A DNA stretch of 44,417 nt from an uncultured Neomegalonema sp. (GCA_938034615.1 CALHLW010000081.1:1-44417); one strand, 5' to 3'; shown: positions 1-8,619, counted from the first letter of the stretch. Notes: a model not told the origin generated them from the letters alone. Translations and numbers: made by a program.

Positions 1-192
1 GTCGCCCTCGGCGAGGTCTTTCAGCGCGACCTTGTGGCCGATGGGAATGTCGTGCTTTGCGGTCAGCCGGAAGTCGGTATTGTCGTGGGTGACGACGCAG
101 AGCATATCGGTGCCTGCGGTCAGCCCTTCGATCACCACGACCCCGACATTGTCGGCGCTTTCGTGGACCAGAAGATGCGGTTTTTCGCCCAT
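1..192 (-). CDS. SAF-domain protein, UxaA-like (altronate/galactarate dehydratase N-terminal type), partial
   Basis: The reverse strand reads from an ATG at 192 (MGEKPHLLVHESADNVG...) in one open frame to the window edge, so only the first 64 residues are present. The stretch with GLTAGTDMLCVV and IPIGHKVALKDL is typical of the SAF domain that forms the small subunit or N-terminus of UxaA/GarD-type sugar-acid dehydratases. A purine-rich AAGAGGGG lies upstream of the ATG. It is divergent from a GntR-type regulator with a strong palindrome between them, so it is probably the first gene of the regulated sugar-acid operon. The large catalytic subunit would lie outside the window. The family is assigned from pattern recognition on a fragment; the substrate is not known. 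Confidence 0.75.
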   Translation of the reverse strand, partial: MGEKPHLLVHESADNVGVVVIEGLTAGTDMLCVVTHDNTDFRLTAKHDIPIGHKVALKDLAEGD

Positions 193-236
193 GGGATGCC
201 CCTCTTGTTGAATATGGTATCGCTGTAGCAGGGCAT

Positions 237-256
237 GAAGTCTTGTACAAGACTTC
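237..256. promoter_or_regulatory. Perfect 20-bp palindrome, probable GntR-family operator
   Basis: GAAGTCTTGTACAAGACTTC is its own reverse complement over all 20 bases. It lies 21 bp upstream of the GntR-type regulator ATG and 44 bp upstream of the divergent SAF-domain gene. The TTGTACAA core resembles operators of HutC/GntR-type repressors. It probably controls both directions. The sequence is direct; binding by the adjacent regulator is inferred. Confidence 0.75.
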
Positions 257-277
257 TTCTATCTCTATGCTGCGCCT

Positions 278-991
278 ATGGATGACATGACCCCTCTCCC
301 TCTCTGGCGGCGCGTGAGCGAGGATATCGTTGCGCGGATCGTGAGCGGCTCTCTGAAGCCCGGCGTGATGTTGCCGAGCGAAACCGATCTGGGCCGCGAG
401 ATGGGCGTCAGTCAGGGGACGGCGCGACGGGCGCTGCGCGATCTGGAGCGGCGGGGGATCGTCGAACGGCGACAGGGGCGCGGGACGGTCGTGGCAACGA
501 CGACGCCGGAGACGGACCATTTCCACTTCTTCCGCCTGCGCCACGCCGATGGGTCCGAAGCGCAGCCGATGCTGGCAGCGGAGACGGTGGAGCGGCGGCG
601 GAGCACAGCGGCAGAACGCGAGGCCTTCAGCGCGGAGGCGAAACACGTCTACAGCATCGACCGTATTCGCAGCATCGACGGGAAGCGGATCGTGCGTGAG
701 GCATCGGTCGTTCCTGTTGCCTTGTTCGCCGCGCTAGAGGATCATGCGCCTTTGCCGAATGCGCTCTATGCCTTTTGGCAGGAAGCCTATGGCATCGCGA
801 TCCAGCGGGCGGATGAGCGGTTGCGGGGCGTTGTCGCAGAAGATGCCGATGCGGCGGTGATGGACGTGGCGGCGGGCGATCCGCTGATCGAGGTGACGCG
901 GCGGGCGGTGGACCTGTCGGATCGCGTGGTGGAACTGCGGCGCAGTCGCTACGTGACGGATGATCTGGCCTATGAAGTAACTTTACGCTGA
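278..991 (+). CDS. GntR family transcriptional regulator with UTRA domain (HutC-like)
   Basis: The 237-residue protein has an N-terminal winged helix (about residues 10-75) with the GntR signature LPSETDLGREMGVSQGTARRAL and RRQGRGTVV. A UTRA ligand-binding domain follows (about 90-235), ending LIEVTRRAVDLSDRVVELRRSRY. HutC-subfamily members sense small metabolites and usually repress a neighbouring operon. The 20-bp palindrome just upstream is the likely operator for autoregulation and for control of the divergent SAF-domain (UxaA-like) gene, so the ligand may be a sugar acid or related compound. An in-frame ATG nine bases downstream of the chosen start is an alternative. The 97 bp after the stop hold no recognisable gene. 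Confidence 0.9.
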   Translation: MDDMTPLPLWRRVSEDIVARIVSGSLKPGVMLPSETDLGREMGVSQGTARRALRDLERRGIVERRQGRGTVVATTTPETDHFHFFRLRHADGSEAQPMLAAETVERRRSTAAEREAFSAEAKHVYSIDRIRSIDGKRIVREASVVPVALFAALEDHAPLPNALYAFWQEAYGIAIQRADERLRGVVAEDADAAVMDVAAGDPLIEVTRRAVDLSDRVVELRRSRYVTDDLAYEVTLR

Positions 992-1088
992 GAGCGGATT
1001 AGCCCTTTCAATTCAATACTTAACGGAATGACTTGATGTGTGCCGGGATATGCGTTTCGATGGATTGGGGGCGATGAGGGGGTGATCT

Positions 1089-2948
1089 GTGGAAACTGCT
1101 CTGACATACGAAATGTCAGTCGTCCTCGCTATTCTTGGCCTCACCGTATTCCTTTTTGTCTTTGAAATCGTGCGCGTCGATCTCGCGGCCATCATCATCA
1201 TGGTGCTGCTTGGTTGCCTGACCTATCTACCGGGGCTGGAGAGCCTGATTGATGTACGGCACCTCTTTGACGGCTTTGCAAGCAATGCCGTCATGTCGAT
1301 CATCGCGGTCATGATCGTCGGGGCGGGGCTGGACAAGACGGGGGTCATGTCCGTCGTCGCATCCTGGATTACCCGCACCGGCGGTTCGACCGAGTCCCGG
1401 ATCATCTCGCTGATATCCGGCACGGTCGGGATAATTTCCAGTTTCATGCAGAATGTCGGAGCCGCCGCGCTGTTCCTGCCGGTGGTCAGCCGAATTTCGG
1501 TCAGGACAGGATTGCCGATGTCGCGGTTGCTGATGCCAATGGGGTTCTGTGCGATCCTCGGCGGTACCCTGACGATGGTGGGGTCATCGCCCCTGATCCT
1601 GCTGAATGACCTGCTGGTCGGGATCAATGACTCCCTGCCGCCCGACCGGCAGATGGAGATGTTCGGGCTGCTGTCGGTCACGCCGGTCGGCATCGCGCTA
1701 ATCGCGACCGGAATCCTCTATTTCGTGCTTTTCGGGCGCTTTGTTCTGCCAGCGGGTTCGGCGGACAATGGCAGCAAGGGCCGGACGATGCTCGACTATC
1801 TCAACCGGACCTATGGTCTCAAGGGTGAGATACACGAGATTTTCATCCCCGAAGGCAACGAGATTGCCGGGAAAAGCATCGACGATCTCGAACAGGGCTA
1901 CGGCGTCCAGATCATCGCGACACTGGTGCAAGGCAACACCTTCATCGCCCCGGTGCGCCACCTCAAGATTGCCACGCCAGCCCGCCTTGCCGTCATCGCC
2001 GAACCGGATGTACTGTCGCGTTTCCTTGACAGGTACGGGCTGGTCGATTCCCCGGAATTGCAACAGTTCAGCGAGACGCTTGGCCGCGACAAAGCCGGAA
2101 TCGCAGAAGTCGTGATCGCCCCCGATGCGAGCATACTTGGCAAAACGGGCCGCGAAATCGTCATCCGCAAGGCCATCGGATTGTCTCCGCTGGTCATCCA
2201 TCGCGGTGGCGAGGTGCTGACGACCGACCGGGAGGAAATAGGTCGCACCCCCTATAAACCCGGCGACCTGCTGGTGTGCCACACCACCTGGAACGCGCTG
2301 ACGCGGCTGGAGAAGAACCCCGATTTCGTGGTCGTCACCTCGGATTACCCAAAGGAAGAACTGCGACCCCAGAAGGTCGGCTGGGCACTGACATTCTTTC
2401 TGGTCGCGGTAGGGCTGATCCTCTTCTCCGATATGCGCCTGTCGCTTTGCCTGCTGGTGGGAGCCGTGGGCATGATCGTCAGCAACGTCCTCTCGATCGA
2501 GGAGGCATACGAGGCCGTCGGCTGGAATACGGTTTTCCTGCTCGCAAGCCTGATCCCGCTGGGGCAGGCCGTGCAATCCACCGGCACCGCCGAATGGATC
2601 GCGGGGCAGGCCCTGACGGTTCTGGACGGAATGCCGATCTGGGTGATTCAGGCGGCTGTTGCCGTTCTTTCCACGATCTTCACGCTCATCATGTCGAATG
2701 TCGGCGCGACCGTGCTGCTGGTTCCGCTGGCCGTGAATATCGCGCTCGGGGCCGGCGCTGATCCGGCGCTGTTTGCGCTGACAGTGGCGATTTCCACGTC
2801 AAACTCCTTTCTGATTCCGACCCATCAGGTCAACGCCCTGATCATGGGGCCGGGGGGCTATCGGGTGGTGGATTTCATCCGGGCAGGGGGAACCATGACC
2901 ATCCTGTTCCTGATCGTATCCCTGACGGTCCTCAACATCATCGCGTGA
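1089..2948 (+). CDS. SLC13-family permease with two RCK_C (TrkA-C) domains
   Basis: This 619-residue membrane protein has an N-terminal block of hydrophobic helices (about 8-220), a soluble insert (about 230-420) and a second membrane block (about 425-619). The insert holds two RCK_C-like repeats, visible as NEIAGKSIDDLEQGYGVQIIATLVQG and ASILGKTGREIVIRKAIGLSPLVIHRGG. Membrane motifs such as QNVGAAALFLPVV and TSNSFLIPTHQVNALIMGPGGY are typical of the DASS/SLC13 family, whose members carry dicarboxylates, sulfate or other anions with Na+. The chosen GTG start follows GAGGGGGTG; an ATG at 1113 is the alternative. No enzyme partner is adjacent, so the substrate is unknown. Confidence 0.88.
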   Translation: METALTYEMSVVLAILGLTVFLFVFEIVRVDLAAIIIMVLLGCLTYLPGLESLIDVRHLFDGFASNAVMSIIAVMIVGAGLDKTGVMSVVASWITRTGGSTESRIISLISGTVGIISSFMQNVGAAALFLPVVSRISVRTGLPMSRLLMPMGFCAILGGTLTMVGSSPLILLNDLLVGINDSLPPDRQMEMFGLLSVTPVGIALIATGILYFVLFGRFVLPAGSADNGSKGRTMLDYLNRTYGLKGEIHEIFIPEGNEIAGKSIDDLEQGYGVQIIATLVQGNTFIAPVRHLKIATPARLAVIAEPDVLSRFLDRYGLVDSPELQQFSETLGRDKAGIAEVVIAPDASILGKTGREIVIRKAIGLSPLVIHRGGEVLTTDREEIGRTPYKPGDLLVCHTTWNALTRLEKNPDFVVVTSDYPKEELRPQKVGWALTFFLVAVGLILFSDMRLSLCLLVGAVGMIVSNVLSIEEAYEAVGWNTVFLLASLIPLGQAVQSTGTAEWIAGQALTVLDGMPIWVIQAAVAVLSTIFTLIMSNVGATVLLVPLAVNIALGAGADPALFALTVAISTSNSFLIPTHQVNALIMGPGGYRVVDFIRAGGTMTILFLIVSLTVLNIIA

Positions 2949-3059
2949 CCGTTTGGGGCATGGGGGTTTACTCATCCGCATCGCATGGTGAACAATCGCG
3001 ACCGTCGATTCGCTATCAAACGTACCGGGACTGAACCCAGTACCAATGGGAGACCACAC

Positions 3060-4598
3060 ATGAGTTTCATCAAACCGAACCGCCGCGAGGTCCTGCAATA
3101 TGGTGGCGCCGCTGCCATCGCCCTGTCCGCAAGCGGCGCGCTTGCCGCGCCCAAGAAGGGCGGCACCCTGCGCATGGGCAAGGCCCATGGCGGAACCACC
3201 GACAGCTACGACCCCGGCACGCACGAGAACGGGTTCATGCTCGATTTCACGCATACGATGAACAACTACCTCACGGAAGTGAACGCCGATGGCTCCGTCA
3301 GCGGCGAGCTGGCCGAAAGCTGGGAAGCCTCCGACGACGCAGCGACCTGGACGTTCAAGCTGCGCGATGCGGAGTTCCATAACGGTGACAAGGTGACAGC
3401 CGCCGATGTGATCGCCTCGATCAACCATCACCGGGGCGAGGACACCTCTTCCGCCGCCAAGCCGATCCTCGAAGACATCTCCGAGATCATGGCCAAGGGC
3501 GATGATGTGGTGGTGGTCGAACTGGCCTCCGGCAATGCCGACTTCCCCTTCATCCTGTCGGATTATCACCTGCCCATCGGCCCTTCGAAAGATGGCGTGG
3601 TGGACTGGGATTCCGGCATCGGTGCGGGCCCCTATATGCTGGAAACCTTCGAGCCGGGCGTGCGCGCGAAGTTCAAGCGCTTCGATGCGTATTGGAAGAA
3701 GGACCGCGCGCATTTCGATGCCGTCGAGATGCTGTCCATCGTCGATCCGACCGCCCGCACGAACGCGCTCGTCACCGGCGAGGTCGATGTGATCGACCGT
3801 GTCGAGTTGAAGACCGTCAACCTGCTGAAGCGGCGCAAGAACATCAACGTGCAGACGACCGACGGGACGCAGCATTATACTTTCGTCATGGATACCCGCG
3901 CTGCGCCCTATAGCGACGTCAATGTCCGTCTTGCGCTGAAGCACGCGGTCAACCGCGAGGAACTGGTCTCGAAAATCCTTCAGGGCTATGGCTCGGTCGG
4001 CAACGACCACCCCATCGGTCGCGGCCAGCCCTTCTTCGCCGCCGATCTGGATCAGCGCAGCTATGACCCCGACAAGGCGAAATTCCACCTGAAAGAAGCC
4101 GGGATGGACAAGCTGGACGTCACGCTGAAGTCGTCGGATGCCGCCTTTGCGGGCGCCGTCGATGCTGCCGTGCTGTTCTCGGAAAGCGCCAAGGGCGCAA
4201 ATATCAACATGAAGATCGAGCGGGTGCCGAACGATGGCTACTGGTCGAACGTCTGGATGCAGGAACCATTCTGCGCGTGCTATTGGGGCGGTCGCCCGAC
4301 GGTCGACTGGATGATGAGCACGGCCTACAAGGGCGGCGTGAACTGGAATGACGCCTACTGGACCAACGAAAGGTTCGACAAGGTGCTACTCGAAGCGCGC
4401 TCCGAACTTGACTCGGCGAAACGCGCCGAGATGTACACCGAGTTGCAGGGTCTCGTCCGCGACGACGGCGGCACGATCATCCCGATGTTCGCGCAATACG
4501 TCTTCGCGATGTCGGACAAGGTCGCGCATGGCGAGAAGATGGCCGCGAACTGGGATCTGGACGGTGGACGTTGGGCCGAACGCTGGTCATTCGCGTGA
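3060..4598 (+). CDS. ABC transporter substrate-binding protein, family 5 (peptide/opine type), Tat-exported
   Basis: The start at 3060 follows GGGAG. It gives a 512-residue precursor beginning MSFIKPNRREVLQYGGAAA, a twin-arginine leader followed by a hydrophobic stretch and cleavage near ALAA. The ORF-track start at 2985 would bury this leader and is rejected. The mature protein shows the SBP_bac_5 pattern, for example LAESWEASDDAATWTFKLRDAEFHNGDKVTAADV near the N-terminus and YTELQGLVRDDGGTIIPMF near the C-terminus. Such proteins deliver oligopeptides, opines or nickel complexes to Dpp/Opp-type permeases. No permease or ATPase gene is nearby, so it is an orphan receptor or works with a distant system. 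A strong terminator follows. Confidence 0.9.
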   Translation: MSFIKPNRREVLQYGGAAAIALSASGALAAPKKGGTLRMGKAHGGTTDSYDPGTHENGFMLDFTHTMNNYLTEVNADGSVSGELAESWEASDDAATWTFKLRDAEFHNGDKVTAADVIASINHHRGEDTSSAAKPILEDISEIMAKGDDVVVVELASGNADFPFILSDYHLPIGPSKDGVVDWDSGIGAGPYMLETFEPGVRAKFKRFDAYWKKDRAHFDAVEMLSIVDPTARTNALVTGEVDVIDRVELKTVNLLKRRKNINVQTTDGTQHYTFVMDTRAAPYSDVNVRLALKHAVNREELVSKILQGYGSVGNDHPIGRGQPFFAADLDQRSYDPDKAKFHLKEAGMDKLDVTLKSSDAAFAGAVDAAVLFSESAKGANINMKIERVPNDGYWSNVWMQEPFCACYWGGRPTVDWMMSTAYKGGVNWNDAYWTNERFDKVLLEARSELDSAKRAEMYTELQGLVRDDGGTIIPMFAQYVFAMSDKVAHGEKMAANWDLDGGRWAERWSFA

Positions 4599-4621
4599 TC
4601 TTCGAGGTCTGAACGCGATCT

Positions 4622-4654
4622 GCGCCGCCCCGTCACTGGGGCGGCGCTTTCTTT
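4622..4654 (+). terminator. Rho-independent terminator after the substrate-binding protein
   Basis: A perfect 10-bp GC stem (GCGCCGCCCC / GGGGCGGCGC) with a six-base loop is followed by TTTCTTT. It ends the substrate-binding protein transcript 24 bases after the stop codon, before the GFA-type gene. Confidence 0.9.
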
Positions 4655-4687
4655 GGCGGTCCCTGCGGGGCAGAGAAAGGGTAGACG

Positions 4688-5101
4688 ATGTCGGTTGTGT
4701 TCGAGGGCGGCTGTCTCTGCGAGAAGGTTCGCTATCGTTCCACTGCGGCGCCGATGGTGACGGTCCATTGCTGCTGTACGGATTGCCGGAAGATCGGCGG
4801 CACAGGTCATGCGACACATACCGTCGTTCCGGCAGATGATTTTTCGCTTGCGGGTGCGGTGGCCGAATACGAGCGGATCGCCGATAGCGGCAATCGGATC
4901 AATCGCCGCTTTTGCCCGGCCTGTGGCAGCGCCGTGTATCATACCCGCGACGGAATGGAGGGGCTGATTGTGATCCGCACTTCGTCGATGGACGATCCCG
5001 AACTGGCGAGACCGGGAAGGGTGATCTACGCTGGCAGCGCTGTGTCCTGGGATCACATCGATCCCGCTTTGCCGAGCTTCGAGAAGATGACCCCACGATG
5101 A
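4688..5101 (+). CDS. GFA family (glutathione-dependent formaldehyde-activating / CENP-V fold) zinc protein
   Basis: The 137-residue protein has the GFA/CENP-V zinc fold: an N-terminal GGCLCEKVRY (CxC pair), CCCTDCRKIGG, and RRFCPACGSAVY (CxxC). These supply the cysteines for the structural and catalytic zinc sites. Family members are annotated as S-(hydroxymethyl)glutathione synthase-like, but most act on unknown thiol-linked substrates. The stop codon overlaps the next start as ATGA, so it is translationally coupled to the following esterase. A formaldehyde role should not be assumed from the family name. Confidence 0.88.
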   Translation: MSVVFEGGCLCEKVRYRSTAAPMVTVHCCCTDCRKIGGTGHATHTVVPADDFSLAGAVAEYERIADSGNRINRRFCPACGSAVYHTRDGMEGLIVIRTSSMDDPELARPGRVIYAGSAVSWDHIDPALPSFEKMTPR

Positions 5102-5982
5102 CACCGATGCACGAGCCATTCGATACGGAAACGCTGGCCTATATCGAACTGACGGAGAATGCGGGTGCGCCCGAGGGGGCAAGCGTGGCGGAAATGCGCG
5201 CGGCCTACGAGGCGCTGCGGGCGCGGCTGCACGGGGGGCGTCCTGCGGGGATGGTAGCCGAGGATTTCCGGCTCGCGGGACGTCCGGCGCGGCGGTATGC
5301 GGGCGGGGACCGGGGGCGGGTACTGTTCTTTCATGGCGGCGGGTACATCGTCGGATCGCTGGAGAGCCATGACGATTGCTGTGCGGGGCTGGCCGAGCGG
5401 GCCGGGTGCGAGGTGATCGCGCTCGATTATCGGCTTGCGCCGGAGAATCCGTTTCCGGCGGCCTGTGACGATGCGTTGGCGGCGGCGGAAGCGCTGGATG
5501 GGCCGCTGGTATTGGCGGGGGATTCCGCTGGGGGGACACTGGCGGCGGGAGTGGCGGTGGCCCTGCGCGGGGCGGGCAAGATTGCGGGACAGGTACTGGC
5601 CTATCCGGCACTGGGCGGGCTGACACTGGGGTTGCCTGCTTATGCGGAAAAGGCGGAGGCGCGGCTGCTGACGACGGCAGATATGCATTGGTATCACGCA
5701 CAATGGGGTGCGCCGGAGGGTGATCCGCGTGCCGAGCCGCTGCTGGCCGAAGGCCTGACGGGCGTGGCCCCTTGCGTGGCTTTCGGGGCGGGGGAAGATC
5801 CGTTGCGGGACGATGCAGAAGCATGGGCGGAGCGTCTGCGTGCGGCGGGGGTGAAGGCGGAGGCGCATGTGGAGACGGGCCTACCGCACAGCTATTTGTT
5901 TGCGCGCCATATGAGCGGGCGAGCGGACGCGGCATTTGAGCGGATGGTCGAGGCGGTTCGCGGTTTCGCGACCGCCCCATAG
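5098..5982 (+). CDS. Alpha/beta hydrolase, hormone-sensitive lipase type (HGGG esterase)
   Basis: The 294-residue enzyme has the HSL-family oxyanion-hole motif FHGGGYIVGS, the nucleophile elbow GDSAGG (catalytic Ser near residue 143), an acidic residue in GEDPLRDDAEAW, and a final histidine in TGLPHSYL. This is a complete Ser-Asp-His set for a short-chain esterase or lactonase. The ATG overlaps the GFA gene stop (ATGA), and the ORF-track start at 4912 lies inside that gene and is rejected. The pairing with a GFA protein suggests a two-gene detoxification or xenobiotic unit. The substrate is unknown. Confidence 0.9.
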   Translation: MTPMHEPFDTETLAYIELTENAGAPEGASVAEMRAAYEALRARLHGGRPAGMVAEDFRLAGRPARRYAGGDRGRVLFFHGGGYIVGSLESHDDCCAGLAERAGCEVIALDYRLAPENPFPAACDDALAAAEALDGPLVLAGDSAGGTLAAGVAVALRGAGKIAGQVLAYPALGGLTLGLPAYAEKAEARLLTTADMHWYHAQWGAPEGDPRAEPLLAEGLTGVAPCVAFGAGEDPLRDDAEAWAERLRAAGVKAEAHVETGLPHSYLFARHMSGRADAAFERMVEAVRGFATAP

Positions 5983-5995
5983 GAGGGCCTTCAGT

Positions 5996-6211
5996 TCACA
6001 ACCGTCTGAACTTAAGTTGATCGGAACCGAAGAAGCGTGGGACCAGCATGGCCCGCCTGCGTCTGTTGCAGTTCGGGCACTGGTAATCGGCACCTTCATA
6101 CCGAAAGAAATTCGCCGCCCATGATGCAATAAGGATCATGGGAGTACCGAAGACGGTGCACGCACACCGCAGATCCAGGTTGTGAGGTTGGGGGCTATGG
6201 TTGCGGGGCAT
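5996..6211 (-). CDS. Small CxC/CxxC protein of unknown function (71 aa, zinc-ribbon-like)
   Basis: The ORF track starts this frame at 6229. However, a perfect AAGGAGG eight bases before the ATG at 6211 fixes the start there. The 71-residue product (MPRNHSPQPHNL...) has a CAC pair near residue 16, a hydrophobic middle (TPMILIASWAANFF), and YQCPNCNRRRRAM, a CxxC knuckle followed by basic residues. The two cysteine pairs could hold one zinc. It ends 13 bases from the esterase stop, so the two genes converge. I do not recognise the family. The strong ribosome site and cysteine pattern argue that it is real; its short length argues caution. Confidence 0.55.
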   Translation of the reverse strand: MPRNHSPQPHNLDLRCACTVFGTPMILIASWAANFFRYEGADYQCPNCNRRRRAMLVPRFFGSDQLKFRRL

Positions 6212-6617
6212 GGCGCAGTCCTCCTTCACACTTCGACTTTGATCTCTCTTTCAACAGGCGGCGCGAAGCCGCGATCCGTGCATCGGGCGCACGGAGGGGT
6301 TGGAGTTGCTGGAATGCTCTACGTGGCCGGGTTTGGAGGATGCCGCATTCCGGTGAGCAACCGGATGCGGCGGTCTGAGGCACCTTTGGGAGAGGTGCGG
6401 TTCATCGGTGACGCCCTGTCCGCGACAGGAATACGGTGGGTCGTCTGGGCCACGCGAACTCCCTTTAAAGATGTGGTCCGTGGTTTTCAACCGAAAATTT
6501 AATTCGTGATAAATCGGAGACAGGCGTTCCGTATGCATGTGATTTTTCTATGACACTGGCGTTTCCGGGGTCGGAGGTGGATGGTCGGCGGATGACATCG
6601 CTTGCCGGGGGGTACCC
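6212..6617. other. 406-bp intergenic region with hairpins, no recognised gene
   Basis: No ORF here has a plausible start and protein pattern; the listed ORFs look like noise. It lies between the divergent small CxC/CxxC gene and the CocE-type hydrolase, so both promoters should be inside. Two adjacent hairpins are visible: GCCGCATTCCGG / CCGGATGCGGC with one bulged base (6342-6371), and GCACCT / AGGTGC (6380-6398). They could belong to a leader or a small RNA, but nothing identifies a class. Confidence 0.4.
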
Positions 6618-8555
6618 ATGACCATTCGCATCATCGAACATCTGTGGGTGCCGCTGCCGGATGGGCGGCGGTTGGCGGCGAAGGTCTGGCTGCCCGAAGG
6701 CGGGGCGGCTGCGGCGATTCTGGAATATCTGCCCTATCGCAAGCGGGACGGGACGGCCCCGAGGGACGCGACGACGCATCCGGTGTTTGCGGAAGCCGGA
6801 TATGCCTGTGTGCGCGTGGACATTGCGGGGACGGGGGACTCGGACGGCATCTTCGACGATGAGTATTCGGAGCAGGAGCTTTCGGACGGCGAGGCGGTGA
6901 TCGCTTGGGTTGCGGCGCAAGAGTGGTGTGACGGTCAGGTGGGGATGATCGGGATTTCGTGGGGTGGATTCAATGGGTTGCAATTGGCCGCGCGGCGGCC
7001 TCCGGCGCTGAAGGCCATCGTGACGGTATGTTCGACGGTGGACCGCTATGCGGACGATATTCACTTTATGGGCGGGTGCCTGCTGACGGATAATTTCAAC
7101 TGGGCGGGGCAGATGCACGCCTACAACACGCGTCCCCCGGATCCGGCTCTGCGGGAGGACTGGCGTGCGCGATGGCTGGAGCGGATCGAGACGTTGCCGT
7201 TCATGGCGGCGGATTGGCTGCGCCATCCGGTGCGCGATGATTTCTGGAAGCATGGGTCGGTTTGCGAGGATTTCGGTGCGATACAAGCGGCGACGTTGTC
7301 GCTGGGTGGGTGGACGGATGCGTATGTGAATGCGCCGTTGGCCCTGGTCGAGAATCTCGATGCGCCGGTGGCGGCGTTGCTCGGGCCGTGGGAGCATAAA
7401 TATCCGCATATCGCGAAGACGAACGCGGCGGATTTCCATGGCGAAGTGATCGGATGGTTCGACCGCTGGATGCGCGGGGGCGAGGAGGATGTGCCGCAGG
7501 TTCGGGCGTATCTGCTCGATTGGGACGAACCGTCGCCGCATTATCGGGATCGTCCGGGGCGGTGGGTGACGGATCCGGCGGCGGAGCCGTTGACGCTGTA
7601 CCCCGATGGCGGGGTGCTGGGTGATCTGCCGGGGGGCGGGGAGGTTGCTGTGCGGTCGCCTGCGACGGTGGGGGCGGCCTCGGCGTATTTCTGCGTTGGG
7701 ATGCGGATGGGCAATGAGTTGGCAGTTGATCAGGGGGGCGACGATGCGGGGTCGACCTGCTTCGATACCGGGCCGCTGGATGAGGATATGGATTTGCTGG
7801 GGCGGGCAGAGGCGGTGCTGTCGTTCTCGGTGGATAAGCCAGTCGCTCAGGTGTGTTTGCGGCTGTGCGATGTTTCGCCGGAGGGCGGGTCGGCGCGGAT
7901 ATCGTATCGGGCGTTCAACCTCTGCCACCATGTGGGGCATGACGTGCCGGAGCGGCTGGAGCCGGGGCGGTGCTATACGGCGAGGGTGCTGCTCAATGCC
8001 TGTGGCTTGCGGGTGAAGGCGGGGCATCGGCTGCGGCTGGCGGTCTCGACGGGGTATTGGCCGGTGGTGTGGCCCGCGCCGGAAGCCGCGACGGTGACGC
8101 TGCATCTGGACGACTGTGCGCTGACCCTGCCGCGTGTGACGGTGACAGAAGGCGATGGCCCCCCTGCCCCGCGTGACTACCCGGTGCGGGATGCCGAGGT
8201 GCTGCGCGAGCCGGACAGCCGGACGGAACGGCGGGTGGAGGATGACGGGACGCTGGTGCTGGAAACCTTCGACGATTTCGGGATGGCGCGGGATGGGTTG
8301 CACGGGCTGGTCGATGGCTCGACGGTGACGCAGCGTTTTTCGATTCACCCGGATGATCCTTTGAGTGCCGACCATTGGGCACAGTGGGAGTTCGAGTTCC
8401 ACCGCGAGGGTTGGGACGTGCGGATCGTAACGGAAAATCGCATGACGGCGGATGCCGGGGCGTTTCAACTGTGGCGGAAGACGACGGCGTATGAAGGCGA
8501 TACGGTTGTGGCGGAGCGGGAATTAAGCGAGGACGTGCCGAGGGGTTTTCTGTAA
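6618..8555 (+). CDS. CocE/NonD family hydrolase (X-Pro dipeptidyl-peptidase S15 type)
   Basis: The 645-residue enzyme starts with the S15 pattern (VPLPDGRRLAAKVWLPEG, EYLPYRKRDGTAPRD, YACVRVDIAGTGDSDG). The nucleophile elbow GISWGG is near residue 113, and PWEHKYPHI probably holds the catalytic histidine. A beta-sandwich C-terminal domain follows (ISYRAFNLCHHVGHDVPERLEPG, GHRLRLAVSTGYWPVVWP). CocE/NonD enzymes hydrolyse esters or amides such as cocaine or aminoacyl bonds. The C-terminal 90 residues extend beyond the usual end of the domain. It shares its direction with the Ldh-family and Tmp-like genes, so it may belong to a catabolic group, but the 105-bp gap with a repeat hairpin argues against tight coupling. 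Confidence 0.88.
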   Translation: MTIRIIEHLWVPLPDGRRLAAKVWLPEGGAAAAILEYLPYRKRDGTAPRDATTHPVFAEAGYACVRVDIAGTGDSDGIFDDEYSEQELSDGEAVIAWVAAQEWCDGQVGMIGISWGGFNGLQLAARRPPALKAIVTVCSTVDRYADDIHFMGGCLLTDNFNWAGQMHAYNTRPPDPALREDWRARWLERIETLPFMAADWLRHPVRDDFWKHGSVCEDFGAIQAATLSLGGWTDAYVNAPLALVENLDAPVAALLGPWEHKYPHIAKTNAADFHGEVIGWFDRWMRGGEEDVPQVRAYLLDWDEPSPHYRDRPGRWVTDPAAEPLTLYPDGGVLGDLPGGGEVAVRSPATVGAASAYFCVGMRMGNELAVDQGGDDAGSTCFDTGPLDEDMDLLGRAEAVLSFSVDKPVAQVCLRLCDVSPEGGSARISYRAFNLCHHVGHDVPERLEPGRCYTARVLLNACGLRVKAGHRLRLAVSTGYWPVVWPAPEAATVTLHLDDCALTLPRVTVTEGDGPPAPRDYPVRDAEVLREPDSRTERRVEDDGTLVLETFDDFGMARDGLHGLVDGSTVTQRFSIHPDDPLSADHWAQWEFEFHREGWDVRIVTENRMTADAGAFQLWRKTTAYEGDTVVAERELSEDVPRGFL

Positions 8556-8619
8556 TAGACGCTCTGCTCCGGTCGCTGCGCGTCGGGGTTTGTTCGAACA
8601 CCGTGCTTCATCGAAGAAG

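Noticed and set aside
2799-4088. 429-aa minus-strand ORF opposite the permease end and substrate-binding protein
   Set aside because: Shadow frame; the opposite strand encodes a Tat-exported binding protein.
4355-5980. 541-aa minus-strand ORF opposite the GFA protein and esterase
   Set aside because: It is antisense to two genes with clear motifs and has the Pro/Arg/His-rich composition typical of a shadow frame in GC-rich DNA.
6465-8468. 667-aa minus-strand ORF opposite the CocE hydrolase
   Set aside because: Arg/His/Pro-rich shadow frame; the plus strand carries a recognised hydrolase with GISWGG.
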